Assembly (NCBI RefSeq): GCF_023008585.1 | Contig: NZ_CP095390.1 | Coordinates: forward strand, 434,001-498,000 | Direction: 5' to 3' | Source: Natribaculum breve | GTDB lineage: Archaea; Halobacteriota; Halobacteria; Halobacteriales; Natrialbaceae | DNA length: 64,000 bases | Shown: positions 18,108-27,038 of the stretch, piece by piece | How the letters are laid out: each line of letters begins with the position of its first letter | How positions within the stretch are numbered: position 1 is the stretch's first letter | The notes under the pieces: generated by a model | What the model saw: only the letters and a program-made list of their open reading frames with translations | What the model was told of the DNA's origin: nothing | Database searches by the model: none | Made by a program: the position numbers and the translations under genes

Positions 18108-18313
18108 GCGTCTCACGGTCGGTCCGTGGAAAGTGGACGGCAAAAACGGGTGACACCGTTCCACGTCGATAGAATGACGTTACTGTTGAACACGGCACGA
18201 GTTGGCACAGGGAGTACAGCGTTTCTGAATCGGCGTCGTCGACGGTCTCGCCGGGCGTGACCGACGTCGACGCGTCGAGGAAGCGACCCGTCCGCGAGCA
18301 TCGGACGGAAACG

Positions 18314-19870
18314 TCACGTTGGACCGGACGTGGACCCGCCAGTCGACGAGTCGTCGACCTCGTCGTCGAACCACCCGTCGATCGATCGCCGTCTGCGGAT
18401 CTGCAACCGTTCCTGGAGGCGGTCCGCGAGCAGTTGCTGCAACTCGAGTGCGCGGTCCGTGTCGACGTCGATCGCCGTCGCCGGCCGGCCGAAAAACGAG
18501 GCCGAACTCGCGGTGTCGGCGGTGACGCTCGCCAGTCGCCGTCGACGCTGGAAGATCGTCTGGTGGTAGACGGCGGTCTGGACCCGGTAGTAAGGGACGA
18601 CTTTCGTCGTCCGCCGCCAGAACCCCGTTCGCGTGAGGAAGTACCGCTCGCCGGCACGATAGCCCCGACTGTGCCACTTGAGGTGGGCGGCCGGCGGGAC
18701 GAGAATCAGGAACGCGGCGACGGCGTACCAGTCCTCGACGACCGCCGTGTAGGTCGCGAGGACGTAGCCGACGGCCACGATCGCACAGAGGGCCGCGACG
18801 TACCGCACCGCGTACCGTTCGCGCGCTCGAGACGGCGGCCGCTCGAGGTCGGTCGAGCCGAACGGTTCGATCGAGCGGGCGAGCGCGTCGACGCGACCGC
18901 GTTCGGCGAGCGGGATCGCCGACTCGGCACCGCGAGAGCCCGACTGTCCCGGCGCGTAACCGGCCGTCTCGACGGCCAGCGAGCCGTAGCCGAACCAGCG
19001 GGCCGGCACCGACTCCTTGATCGTCAGCGTCTGGACCTTCTCGAGCGGGATCGTCCCGCTGTAGCGCTGGAGCAGGCCGCGCTCGTAGTGGAGTTCGTCG
19101 CCGACGCGCGTGAGCCGGAACCCGTAGTAGCGGTTGAACGTCAACGCGGCGCTCAGGACCCACGCCGCGAGCAAGAACAGCAACAGCGCCCAGCCGATCG
19201 CGATCAGCCCCGACCCCGGGAGGTCGCTCTCGAGGCCGTCGACCGGGACGAACGTCGCGGGGTCGAATCCGCTGGCGAACGAGAGGGCGATGCCGCCGAG
19301 GATGCTCGCCCCGGGGTCGATCGTGAACACGCTCAGGATCGCGAGTTCGTCCGGTCGGATCGCAAACAGGAGGTCTTCGGGTTCGCCGGCGTCCGCGCGT
19401 TCGCGCTCGGCCTCCGGTCGCTCCTCGCGCTCCTCGCTTGCCCCCTCGCGGAGCCGTCGTCGCAGCCGTCGCGCCTCGGCTTCGTCGACGTACCGCAGGG
19501 TGACTTCCGTCTGTCCGCCGCCGGCGGTCTCGACGTGGACGGCGGCGATGCCCAGCGCCCGCTGGACGACGTTCTGTCTGACGTCGACGTTCTGGACCCG
19601 GCGGAGGGGCACCTCGCGGGCGCGCCTCGAGAGGACGCCGGATGCGACGTCGAACGTGTCCGCGGTGAGTTCGTACTCGAATCGCTGGTAGTAGGCCAGT
19701 TCGTAGGCGACGCCGACGACTATTCCGAACAGCACCATCGAGCCGATCACGAGGACGTTCCCAGGGCCGCCGGGCGAGGCGACGACGCCGAGGAAGAAAA
19801 AGAGCGTCCCCGTGCTCAGGCTCCGCGAGAGCGAGCGAACCGGAACGGAGGCCGGGTGGAGTTTCGTCAT
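18314..19870 (-). CDS. Bacterial-PH-domain membrane protein (YdbT-like), pair 1
   Basis: The 518-aa protein repeats a unit of two transmembrane helices plus a bPH2 domain three times. Domain motifs are [25 protein letters not shown] (first, about 80-105), [23 protein letters not shown] (second, about 265-290) and [22 protein letters not shown] (third, about 420-440). It overlaps the small bPH2 gene by four bases, giving a YdbS/YdbT-type operon. These proteins act at the membrane in Bacillus antimicrobial resistance, but the archaeal role is unknown. A second, paralogous pair lies at 23415-25468. Confidence 0.85.
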   Translation of the reverse strand: MTKLHPASVPVRSLSRSLSTGTLFFFLGVVASPGGPGNVLVIGSMVLFGIVVGVAYELAYYQRFEYELTADTFDVASGVLSRRAREVPLRRVQNVDVRQNVVQRALGIAAVHVETAGGGQTEVTLRYVDEAEARRLRRRLREGASEEREERPEAERERADAGEPEDLLFAIRPDELAILSVFTIDPGASILGGIALSFASGFDPATFVPVDGLESDLPGSGLIAIGWALLLFLLAAWVLSAALTFNRYYGFRLTRVGDELHYERGLLQRYSGTIPLEKVQTLTIKESVPARWFGYGSLAVETAGYAPGQSGSRGAESAIPLAERGRVDALARSIEPFGSTDLERPPSRARERYAVRYVAALCAIVAVGYVLATYTAVVEDWYAVAAFLILVPPAAHLKWHSRGYRAGERYFLTRTGFWRRTTKVVPYYRVQTAVYHQTIFQRRRRLASVTADTASSASFFGRPATAIDVDTDRALELQQLLADRLQERLQIRRRRSIDGWFDDEVDDSSTGGSTSGPT

Positions 19871-20355
19871 ACCGCGTCCTCACCGCCGCTCTCGATGGCG
19901 AGTCGTCGCAACTGTTCGCGCAGGTCCTCCGCTCGAGTCGGCGTCAACCCGGGAATCGCGACGTCGGCGCTGCGCGATCCGGCCGTGTAGACGACCACCG
20001 TCGCCAGACCGACCGCTCGCTCGAGCGGCGAGCGCCGCGAGTCGACGTGCTGGACGCGCACGAACGGAACGACGGTCTTGATGCGGGTAAAGACGCCCCG
20101 TTCGATGTAGAGGGTGTCGTCCTGGACTTCGAACCGCCAGACTCGGTAGCGCAGCCACGCGACGACGGTGCGACCGACCACCAGGACGATCGCCAGTGCG
20201 ACGGCTCCCCAGAGAAGCAGCGAGTGAAAGTCGGCGAGGAGGGTCGTCGTCTGCAGATAGAACGCAGCGCCGACGACCACCCCGCCGAAGACCGCGGTCC
20301 GGACGAGTGCCGCGACGACCCAGAGAAGGCGGATCCGCGGATCGAGCCGTTCCAT
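19867..20355 (-). CDS. Single bPH2-domain membrane protein (YdbS-like), pair 1
   Basis: This 162-aa protein starts [13 protein letters not shown] and has two transmembrane helices (about 10-30 and 42-62) followed by one bPH2 domain with the motif [24 protein letters not shown]. It is the usual upstream partner of the three-domain protein, whose start it overlaps by four bases. The N-terminus METLHPRIRLLW of the paralogue at 25468 is clearly homologous. The partners probably form a membrane complex (inference). Confidence 0.85.
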   Translation of the reverse strand: MERLDPRIRLLWVVAALVRTAVFGGVVVGAAFYLQTTTLLADFHSLLLWGAVALAIVLVVGRTVVAWLRYRVWRFEVQDDTLYIERGVFTRIKTVVPFVRVQHVDSRRSPLERAVGLATVVVYTAGSRSADVAIPGLTPTRAEDLREQLRRLAIESGGEDAV

Positions 20356-20519
20356 GTCTCTCGAGACGACAGGATCACGAATAAAAGATCGGAAAGGGGA
20401 ACTGCCCCGTCGACCGACGCTCGAGAGTACCCCCCGCCAGTCGCCGGCCGACCTCGAGTCGACCGATACTCGAGGGCGGCGAGACGGCCGCTCCAGACGA
20501 ACGCGAACGCGACGAAATC

Positions 20520-20573
20520 GCAGACGGTACAGAAGTCGGTATCGTCGCAGACGGTACAGAGGTCAGTGTCGTG
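20520..20573. repeat. Two 27-nt tandem repeats after the zinc-finger gene
   Basis: Copies at 20520-20546 and 20547-20573 share GCAGACGGTACAGA and differ at five positions. Read on the minus strand in the +1 frame they encode DTDLCTVCD then DTDFCTVCD. Four of the five differences are synonymous in that frame. The second copy overlaps the zinc-finger stop codon. Confidence 0.7.
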
Positions 20574-20796
20574 CCGCCCGTACGTCCGCGACGTTGACCA
20601 GGTCTTCCTGGAGGCCCTCGCCGTCGCAGTCCTCGTTGGGACACTCGTAGTGCCACCCGTCTTGCGTGGCCTCTCGTTCTCGGAATCGATCTCCACAGAC
20701 CTGACAGAAGAGCTGTCCTTCCGCACAGGTGTCTCGGTGCAACTCGAGTGCGAGCTCCGTCTGGAACGACTGGTTGCAGTTGCGACAGGTGTGCAT
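20563..20796 (-). CDS. Small zinc-finger protein with two metal sites
   Basis: The 77-aa product has a first CCHC-type site (C4, C7, H20, C24) and a second treble-clef-like site (C31, C34, then C52 and C57 with H49 nearby). It belongs to the many short haloarchaeal zinc-finger proteins, often involved in regulation or RNA binding, but the specific function is unknown. The start ATG at 20796 is placed directly before the first Cys pair. Downstream, a 27-nt repeat would encode two more CTVC motifs if read in another frame. Confidence 0.82.
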   Translation of the reverse strand: MHTCRNCNQSFQTELALELHRDTCAEGQLFCQVCGDRFREREATQDGWHYECPNEDCDGEGLQEDLVNVADVRAARH

Positions 20797-21059
20797 ATTT
20801 CGTCTGACGCGAGCATCCCTAAAAACTGCTTGGGTTCTTTTATTCCGTCGAAAATGACGCAATACGGCTCCATTCCGCCGATTTAGGGATCGCTGGACGA
20901 CAAAAAAGAATTATCGAACTGGTTTGTTACTCGGGTTCGAGTACTCCATCATCTGCCACGTTCGGACGGGACCACTCACCACGAGACCTGTTCGCACGAT
21001 CGAAAGCGGGCGACGTGATCGAGTGACGACTCGAGTCGGGCTCGCTGGAAACGGTGCCG

Positions 21060-21794
21060 TCACTCCAGCCGCCGTTCCCACTCGGCAGCGGACATCGATT
21101 CGCCGGTGACGCCGTCTGGGTCCTGTGCGAGCAGGGACGTGGCGGCGTCGTTCATCACGTCGGGATCGAGGATCTCCGCCCGTTCTTCGTCGGGCAGGTG
21201 GTCCCAGAAGCGGGTTTCGACGCGTCCGCCGGGGTCGATCGCGTTGACGGTGACGCCGTACTCCTCGAGTTCGGCGGCCTGCGTCCGGGTCATCCCTTCC
21301 AGCGCCCACTTCGAGGCGACGTACGGCCCCCAGCGTGCTGCGCCCCGACGACCCAGCCCCGACGAGACGTTGAGGACGTTGCCGCGTCCCCCGTCGATCA
21401 TCTCGCGGACGGCGTACTTCGAGAACAGGAAGACGCCGGTGACGTTCACGTCAAGGATCTGCCGGAAGTCCTCGACGTCGACGTCGTGCAGGACGCGGCG
21501 TTCGTCGTACATGGTCAACAGCCCGATGCCGGCGTTGTTCACGAGGCCGGTCACCGTTCCGTACTCGTCGACCGCTGCGTCGACGACGGCACGCACCGCG
21601 CGCTCGTCGGTGACGTCAGCGGGCGCGACGAGCGTCTCGCCGTCCGCCTCGGCGGCGACCGACTCGAGGTCGGCCTCGCTGCGGGCGGTCAGCACGACGT
21701 TCGCCCCCTCTCGAGCGAACCGTTTCGCCATCGACGCGCCGAGTCCCCGGCTCGCGCCGGTGACGATGACCGTCTCTTCGTCGAGCGTCGTCAT
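21060..21794 (-). CDS. SDR-family oxidoreductase
   Basis: The 244-aa protein has TGASRGLG near residue 12, NNAG near residue 88 and the catalytic Ser and YVASK pair (residues about 140-160). It ends in a short acidic C-terminus, as in classical SDR enzymes. Substrate is unknown. Start at 21794 gives MTTLDEETVIVTG, placing the first beta strand correctly. It sits between the zinc-finger gene and fumarase without tight coupling to either. Confidence 0.87.
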   Translation of the reverse strand: MTTLDEETVIVTGASRGLGASMAKRFAREGANVVLTARSEADLESVAAEADGETLVAPADVTDERAVRAVVDAAVDEYGTVTGLVNNAGIGLLTMYDERRVLHDVDVEDFRQILDVNVTGVFLFSKYAVREMIDGGRGNVLNVSSGLGRRGAARWGPYVASKWALEGMTRTQAAELEEYGVTVNAIDPGGRVETRFWDHLPDEERAEILDPDVMNDAATSLLAQDPDGVTGESMSAAEWERRLE

Positions 21795-21978
21795 GTGCGG
21801 GGATACCGCTGCGGGAGCCAAAAGGTCACTGTTCCGGCGGGTCGACCACGCCGTCTCGAGGTCGCTGGCGACGGCGTACGGCTCGGTCAGTGGGGCAGTT
21901 CGCGAGGGGGTCGCGTCAAAAGGTAGGCGATTTTTGGGAGCTGACGGATCAACCTAGCTGGAACTCGCGTGGCGGATT

Positions 21979-23394
21979 TCAGTCGTCCTGGCCGAGGATG
22001 CCGCGCTCGGTCATCTTTGCGGGGTCGAGCACCTCGTCGGCTTCCTCCTCGTCGAGGTAGCCCTTCTCTAAGACGACCTCGCGGACGGTCTTGTCCTCCT
22101 TGAGGGCGGTCTTTGCGACCTCGCTTGCCTTGTCGTAGCCGATGTGGACGTTCAGCGAGGTGGCCATCGCCATCGACTCCTCGACGCGCTCGGCACAGTA
22201 CTCCTCGTTGGCCTCGAGTTTCGCGACGAACCGGTCGGCGAAGACCTCACTCGAGTTGGCGATCAGTTCAGCCGACTCGAGGAAGTTGTGCGCCAGCACG
22301 GGCTTGTAGAGGTTGAGGTCGATCTGACCCTCGGCTGCGCCGGCGGAGACGGCTGCGTCGTTGCCGACGATCTGCTTGTGGACCTGGTTGACGGCCTCGG
22401 CGACGACGGGGTTGATCTTGCCGGGCATGATCGACGAACCGGGCTGGTTCTCGGGCTGTTCGATCTCGCCCAGACCGTTTCGCGGGCCGGAGGCCAACAG
22501 TCGAAGATCGTTGGCGATCTTGTTCAGCGAACCGGCGACGACCCGCAGCGCACCGTGGGCCTCGCTCATCGCGTCGTGGGCGGCCTGAGCCTCGAAGTGG
22601 TTGTCGGCTTCGCGGAACTGGACGCCGGTCTCTTTGGTGATGTACTCCGCGGCGCGGCCGGGGAACTCGGGGTGGGTGTTCAGGCCGGTCCCGGTCGCCG
22701 TCCCGCCCAGCGCGAGTTCCGCGAGGTGTTCGCGGACCTTGTCGACGCGGGCCAGCCCCTTCTCGACCTGGGTGCGGTAGCCGCCGAACTCCTGGCCGAG
22801 CGTGACCGGCGTCGCGTCCTGAAGGTGCGTGCGGCCGGTCTTGACGACGTCGGCGAACTCGTCTTCTTTCTCCTCGAGCGCCTTGCGCAGCGTCTCGAGT
22901 GCGGGGATGACGTCTTTCTCGACGGCCTCGAGGGCGGCGACGTGCATCGCCGTCGGGACGACGTCGTTGGACGACTGGCCGTAGTTGACGTGGTCGTTGG
23001 GGTGGACGACGCGATCGCCGATCTCCGCGCCCATGATCTCGGCGGCGCGGTTGGCGATGACCTCGTTTGCGTTCATGTTCGACGAGGTCCCGGAGCCGGT
23101 CTGGAAGACGTCGACCGGGAACTGGTCGTCGTGTTCGCCCGCGATGACCTCGTCTGCGGCCTCGATGATCGCCTCGGCGACGTCCTCGTCGACCAGTCCG
23201 AGGTCGCGGTTGGCCTGTGCCGCGCCCTTCTTGACGACGCCGAGTGCGCGCACGAACCGGCGGCCGAACGTGATCCCCGAGATGGGGAAGTTCTGCACCG
23301 CACGCTGGGTCTGTGCGCCCCAGTAGGCGTCCGCGGGCACCTGCATCTCGCCCAGACTGTCCTCCTCGATTCGGTATTCGTCTCCGTCTGCCAT
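21979..23394 (-). CDS. fumC: Class II fumarate hydratase
   Basis: The 471-aa enzyme interconverts fumarate and malate in the TCA cycle. Signatures are FQTGSGTSSNMNANEV (about 97-112), HPNDHVNYGQSSND (about 130-143), TGRTHLQDATPV (about 185-196) and GSSIMPGKINPV (about 315-326), the fumarase/aspartase superfamily signature containing the catalytic Ser loop. Length fits class II homotetramers. It follows the second bPH2 pair by 20 bases on the same strand. The methylaspartate cycle at 56-62 kb shares TCA intermediates with this enzyme. Confidence 0.94.
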   Translation of the reverse strand: MADGDEYRIEEDSLGEMQVPADAYWGAQTQRAVQNFPISGITFGRRFVRALGVVKKGAAQANRDLGLVDEDVAEAIIEAADEVIAGEHDDQFPVDVFQTGSGTSSNMNANEVIANRAAEIMGAEIGDRVVHPNDHVNYGQSSNDVVPTAMHVAALEAVEKDVIPALETLRKALEEKEDEFADVVKTGRTHLQDATPVTLGQEFGGYRTQVEKGLARVDKVREHLAELALGGTATGTGLNTHPEFPGRAAEYITKETGVQFREADNHFEAQAAHDAMSEAHGALRVVAGSLNKIANDLRLLASGPRNGLGEIEQPENQPGSSIMPGKINPVVAEAVNQVHKQIVGNDAAVSAGAAEGQIDLNLYKPVLAHNFLESAELIANSSEVFADRFVAKLEANEEYCAERVEESMAMATSLNVHIGYDKASEVAKTALKEDKTVREVVLEKGYLDEEEADEVLDPAKMTERGILGQDD

Positions 23395-23414
23395 ACGCGA
23401 GGGGTCACGCCCGG

Positions 23415-25010
23415 TCAGGTAAAAGCCACCGAAACCCCGCCGTCGTCCGAACTCGTGCGATCGCGCAACGCCGACTGCAACCGCTCGCGTGACGCGTCGT
23501 GGACCTCGCGGGCGACCTCGAGGTCGACGTCGTAGATCGTCGGGTCCGACCGGGCGAACGTCCGCGAACTCGCGGTGTCGACGACCAGCGAAGCGAGGCC
23601 GAGCCGTCGCTGGAAGATCGACCGCCGGGTCGAGATCGTCTGGATCCGGTAGTAGGGTACCACGGTCGTCCGCCGTCGCCAGAAGCCAGACCGGATCACG
23701 ACGTGCTCGTCGGCGACGGCGTAACCGAGGTTCGCCCACCGGAGGTGTGCAGCGGGCGGGACGGCGAGGAAGACGATGGCGGCGAGGTACCACCGCTCGA
23801 TCGGCGTCACGAGCGAGACGACGAACGCGGCGGCGACGACCGCGCCGGCGACGATCGCGTATCGTCCGAGATACCGCCGCCGGGCGACCGTCGTCGGCCG
23901 TTCGAACGTCGGCTTCTCGAGGCCGGAGAACCGTTCGGCGAACCGGTAGATCCGGCCCGCTCGAGCGAGCGGCACGGCCGACTGGCTACCGCTACCGCTG
24001 TCGGGCCCGTAGCCCGCCGTCTCGACCCACAGCCCCGCGTAGCCGATCGCGCGCTGGAGGGGGTTGTCGGTGATCGTCACCGACTGGACTTTCTCGAGCG
24101 GGATCGAGCCGCTGTAGTTCTGCAACAGGCCGCGCTCGTAGACGAGGTCCTCGCCCGCGCGGCCGAGCCGGAACCCGTAGTAGGCGAAGAACGTGTAGAC
24201 GGCACCCAGCAGGTAGGTGGCGACGATCGCCTGGGCGAGCGATAGCGCCGTCAGGATCGCGTAACTTCGGATCGATCCCGACTCGAACGCCGCCGGTCCG
24301 CCGAACGGCCGTGCGGTCGCGACGAGCGCGTCGAGGATCGGTCCGCTCGCGAAGAAAGCGAGAAAGAGAACGCCCGCCGCGGCTGCGGGACGGAACGACG
24401 CGAGCGAGTACAGGAGCAGTTCTCGCGGTGCCAGCTCGAACAGCAGCGTCGGACGGTGTTCGGTCGGTTCGGCGTCGCCAGTCGTCTGCTCGACCGCCGT
24501 GCTGTCCGCGATCCATCCCGCAGGCTGGTCGTCACCGGCCGTCGTGCTCGGGGCTCGCCGGCTGCCCGCCGATTCGGCGGTCCGCTGGCGGATCGCCCGC
24601 TGGAGGCGCTTCGCCTCGGATTCGCCGACGAAGTCGAGCACCGCTTCGGTGTCGCCACCGCCGGCCGTCTCGACGTTGACGACGGCGATCCCGAGCAGCC
24701 GGTAGACGACGCCCTGCTCGACGTCGACGTTCTGGATCCGACGGTAGGGAATCTCTCGAGTCCGCCGCGAGAGGACGCCCGAGGCCACGTCGAACGTATC
24801 CGCGGTGAGTTCGTACGCGAACCGGTAGTAGTACGCGACGCCGTAGGCGGCACCGAGGACGAACCCGACCGGTGCGAGGACGAGCGCCCAGCCGACGTCG
24901 ACGAACTCGAAGACGCTCGCGAGGGTGCTGACGAAAAACGGGACCGAGAGCCCGATGCCACCACGCTGGAGGGCGTTCGTCACGGCGCTCAGTGGGTGAA
25001 GACGGTTCAT
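23415..25010 (-). CDS. Bacterial-PH-domain membrane protein (YdbT-like), pair 2
   Basis: The 531-aa protein has the same three-fold bPH2 layout as the protein at 18314-19870. Shared motifs include [48 protein letters not shown] and VIRSGFWRRRTTVVPYYRIQTI. The two clearly derive from one duplicated operon, now 3 kb apart and separated by the zinc-finger, SDR and fumarase genes. The linker after the first domain (about 165-200) differs between the paralogues. It overlaps its small partner gene by four bases. Confidence 0.85.
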   Translation of the reverse strand: MNRLHPLSAVTNALQRGGIGLSVPFFVSTLASVFEFVDVGWALVLAPVGFVLGAAYGVAYYYRFAYELTADTFDVASGVLSRRTREIPYRRIQNVDVEQGVVYRLLGIAVVNVETAGGGDTEAVLDFVGESEAKRLQRAIRQRTAESAGSRRAPSTTAGDDQPAGWIADSTAVEQTTGDAEPTEHRPTLLFELAPRELLLYSLASFRPAAAAGVLFLAFFASGPILDALVATARPFGGPAAFESGSIRSYAILTALSLAQAIVATYLLGAVYTFFAYYGFRLGRAGEDLVYERGLLQNYSGSIPLEKVQSVTITDNPLQRAIGYAGLWVETAGYGPDSGSGSQSAVPLARAGRIYRFAERFSGLEKPTFERPTTVARRRYLGRYAIVAGAVVAAAFVVSLVTPIERWYLAAIVFLAVPPAAHLRWANLGYAVADEHVVIRSGFWRRRTTVVPYYRIQTISTRRSIFQRRLGLASLVVDTASSRTFARSDPTIYDVDLEVAREVHDASRERLQSALRDRTSSDDGGVSVAFT

Positions 25011-25468
25011 ACGGCGTCCTCGGTCTCACTTTCGACCGCGAGTTCGCGGAGCGTATCCTGCAGCGCCCGCGCACGGTTCGGCGTCAGCCCCGGTACGCGG
25101 ACGTCCGCGTTTCGCGAGCCAGCCGTGTAGACGACGACGCTCGAGAGCCCGAGCGCCCGCTCTACGGGTCCGAATCGCGTGTCGACGTGCTGGACGCGGA
25201 CGAACGGGACCGACGTCTCGACGAACGTGATCACGCCCCGCTCGAGGTAGAGGGCGTCGTCCTGGAGTTCGAACCGCCACTGCTGGTAGCGGCGGACGGC
25301 GTAGACGACGCCGAGAACCAGCCCGATCGCGACCGCCCCGACGGAGACGGCCGTCGGCAGCGCGTACAACTGGCTGTCGATCGCCGCGAACACCACGCCG
25401 ACGGCGATCGCGCCGAGGGCCGCTCGAGCGATCCAGAGCAGTCGAATGCGGGGATGGAGGGTCTCCAT
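25007..25468 (-). CDS. Single bPH2-domain membrane protein (YdbS-like), pair 2
   Basis: This 153-aa paralogue of the protein at 19867-20355 starts METLHPRIRLLWI, has two transmembrane helices and one bPH2 domain ([24 protein letters not shown]). Both small proteins end in a short acidic tail with EDAV. The ATGA overlap with the downstream three-domain gene repeats the arrangement of pair 1, showing that the operon was duplicated as a unit. Confidence 0.85.
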   Translation of the reverse strand: METLHPRIRLLWIARAALGAIAVGVVFAAIDSQLYALPTAVSVGAVAIGLVLGVVYAVRRYQQWRFELQDDALYLERGVITFVETSVPFVRVQHVDTRFGPVERALGLSSVVVYTAGSRNADVRVPGLTPNRARALQDTLRELAVESETEDAV

Positions 25469-25586
25469 ACGGTACTCGTATCAGCAATCGAGGATAAAGA
25501 TCCTGCTTCCGGTCGTCGTCCCGCACCGAACCGGGACGCGACGGCGACGGGCAAAACACTATGCCGATCGCCCGGCAGGAATCAGC

Positions 25587-26042
25587 ATGGAGATCGTCGA
25601 GAACACGCTCGAGGACGACCTCGAGACGGTCCTCGAGCGGCCGCTGTGTTGCTTTCTCGGGACGGCGTCGAGCGATGGCCACCCTCGAGTCTCGCCGCTG
25701 TGGTACTGCTGGGAAGACGGGGCCGTCTGGATCATCGCCGACGGCGTCGGCAAGACCTACACCGATCGCGTCCGGCGACGTCCCGAGACGTCACTCGCGA
25801 TCGTCGACTTCGATCCGCGTGCGGGCCTCGTCCACCACGTCGGCATGCGAGGTCGATCGACGATCGAACCGTTCGACGAAGGCCGGGCGCACAGGCTCCT
25901 CGAGCGCTACCTCGGTCCGGAGCGAGAGCAGTGGGACCCGCGGTTTACGGCCCTCGATCCCGACCGGTGGCGGTTCGTCCGCTTCGAGCCGGACACCGTC
26001 GTAGCCCGCGACCAGTCGTTCGCGCCGAGTCTCGACGGGTAG
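25587..26042 (+). CDS. Pyridoxamine 5'-phosphate oxidase-like flavin/F420-binding protein
   Basis: The 151-aa product has a split-barrel fold typical of PNPOx-like proteins: CFLGTASSDGHPRVSPLWYCWEDG, then VWIIADGVGKTYTDRVRRRPE and VHHVGMRGRSTIEPF. It may bind FMN or F420 as a small oxidoreductase. The N-terminal MEIVENTLEDDLETVLERPL leads into the barrel. It converges on the BolA gene, with only three bases between the stop codons. Confidence 0.82.
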   Translation: MEIVENTLEDDLETVLERPLCCFLGTASSDGHPRVSPLWYCWEDGAVWIIADGVGKTYTDRVRRRPETSLAIVDFDPRAGLVHHVGMRGRSTIEPFDEGRAHRLLERYLGPEREQWDPRFTALDPDRWRFVRFEPDTVVARDQSFAPSLDG

Positions 26043-26045
26043 GCG

Positions 26046-26297
26046 CTACGACCGCTCGTCGTACTCCTCGGGCGTGTACGTCGACAGCTCGAGCGCGTGG
26101 ATGTCGGTCGTCATGTGCTCGTCGAGTGCGTCGTAGACGAGCTGGTGTTGCTGGACCAGCGGGAGGCCCTCGAACGCCGGCGAGACGACGGTCGCGGCGA
26201 GGTGGTCGTCGTCGTGTTTGCCGCGTGCACGCGAGACGGTCGCGTCCGCGTCCTCGAGTCCCGCTTCGATGAGTCGTTCGACGTCGTCGGGGTTCAT
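26046..26297 (-). CDS. BolA-family protein
   Basis: The 83-aa product starts MNPDDVERLIEAGLEDADATVSR and contains the BolA core: the DHLAATVVSPAFEGLPLVQQHQLVYDAL-type strand-helix (residues about 30-57) followed by DIHALELSTYTPEEY. A BolA-typical HDDDHLAATVVS segment, with His available for Fe-S binding, is present. BolA proteins partner with monothiol glutaredoxins in iron-sulfur handling; no glutaredoxin is adjacent here. The start at 26297 is upstream of the conserved helix; longer forms read through the divergent gene. Confidence 0.83.
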   Translation of the reverse strand: MNPDDVERLIEAGLEDADATVSRARGKHDDDHLAATVVSPAFEGLPLVQQHQLVYDALDEHMTTDIHALELSTYTPEEYDERS

Positions 26298-26356
26298 GTT
26301 CCGGGAGTCGACCGCTCGCGGCAAAAACGCCGCGGTCCCGGCGACACCGACCAGCG

Positions 26357-26363
26357 TTTTTAT
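26357..26363 (+). promoter_or_regulatory. Box A-like promoter (TTTTTAT)
   Basis: TTTTTAT lies 26 bases upstream of the ATG at 26389, the spacing expected for a leaderless haloarchaeal transcript. The motif is seen directly; the role is inferred. Confidence 0.6.
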
Positions 26364-26388
26364 CTCGTCTCGGGCCGCTCTCGCAGGC

Positions 26389-26901
26389 ATGTCACTCGCA
26401 GCCGAGACGCGCCGTGCCGCCGAACGACACCCGTATCTGGTCGCCGCGCTGCGCGCTGACGTCGTCAACTTCACCGCTGCCGCCCGGTTTCTGGACGTCG
26501 ACGGGGAGACAGACGCCGTCGCGACCGCACTGCGACGATACGCCGACGACCTGCCAGCTCACGAGACGATGGCGTGCGACGCCCGCGTGAGGATGCAAAG
26601 CGGAATCGGTCCCGTCGACGACCTCGAGGACGCGTTGCTCGTCGTCGGTGGCGCAGCGCTGGGCGCTGGCGTCGGAGGCGACGAGACCGCGATCGTCGCG
26701 ACCGGAAACGTGGGCGCGACGGCGCTTTCGCACGCACTCGAGACGCTCGCACTCGAGGAGATTGCCGTACTGGCGGCGGGCGTCGGCGAGGGGATGCTGG
26801 CGGTCGTCGTCGACCGCCTCGACGGAGCCGACGCGGTTCGGGCAGTAGAACGGGCGCTCGAGGACGTGCCCGATTCGACGGCGGCAAAGAGCGTCGACTG
26901 A
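26389..26901 (+). CDS. Conserved haloarchaeal protein, unknown function
   Basis: The 170-aa product begins MSLAAETRRAAERHPYLVAALRADVVNFTAAARFLDVDG. This N-terminal helix-turn segment is shared with several haloarchaeal DUF7523-type hypotheticals. It is followed by an alpha/beta repeat rich in Ala, Val and Gly (GGAALGAGVGGDETAIVATGN...) with the look of an ACT-like ligand-binding region. I do not know the function. Its TGA stop shares the A with the first base of the palindrome at 26901. Confidence 0.78.
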   Translation: MSLAAETRRAAERHPYLVAALRADVVNFTAAARFLDVDGETDAVATALRRYADDLPAHETMACDARVRMQSGIGPVDDLEDALLVVGGAALGAGVGGDETAIVATGNVGATALSHALETLALEEIAVLAAGVGEGMLAVVVDRLDGADAVRAVERALEDVPDSTAAKSVD

Positions 26902-26980
26902 TACTATCGGACGTAACTGTGTGAAGATTCTCGCCACCCCGGGACGGCGAGAATCTTTCACGACTTACGTCCGGCAGTAT
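26901..26980. repeat. 80-bp REP-like palindrome, family 1 copy B
   Basis: ATACTATCGGACGTAACTG is the left end and CTTACGTCCGGCAGTAT the right end. The first base is the A of the preceding gene's TGA. Sequence is identical to the copy at 51264 and, in reverse complement, to that at 12599. Confidence 0.93.
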
Positions 26981-27038
26981 GAAACCCGGGCACACGGCAT
27001 CCAACGCTTTAACTTTCGGCCGTGGGTAGAGGCGAGCA

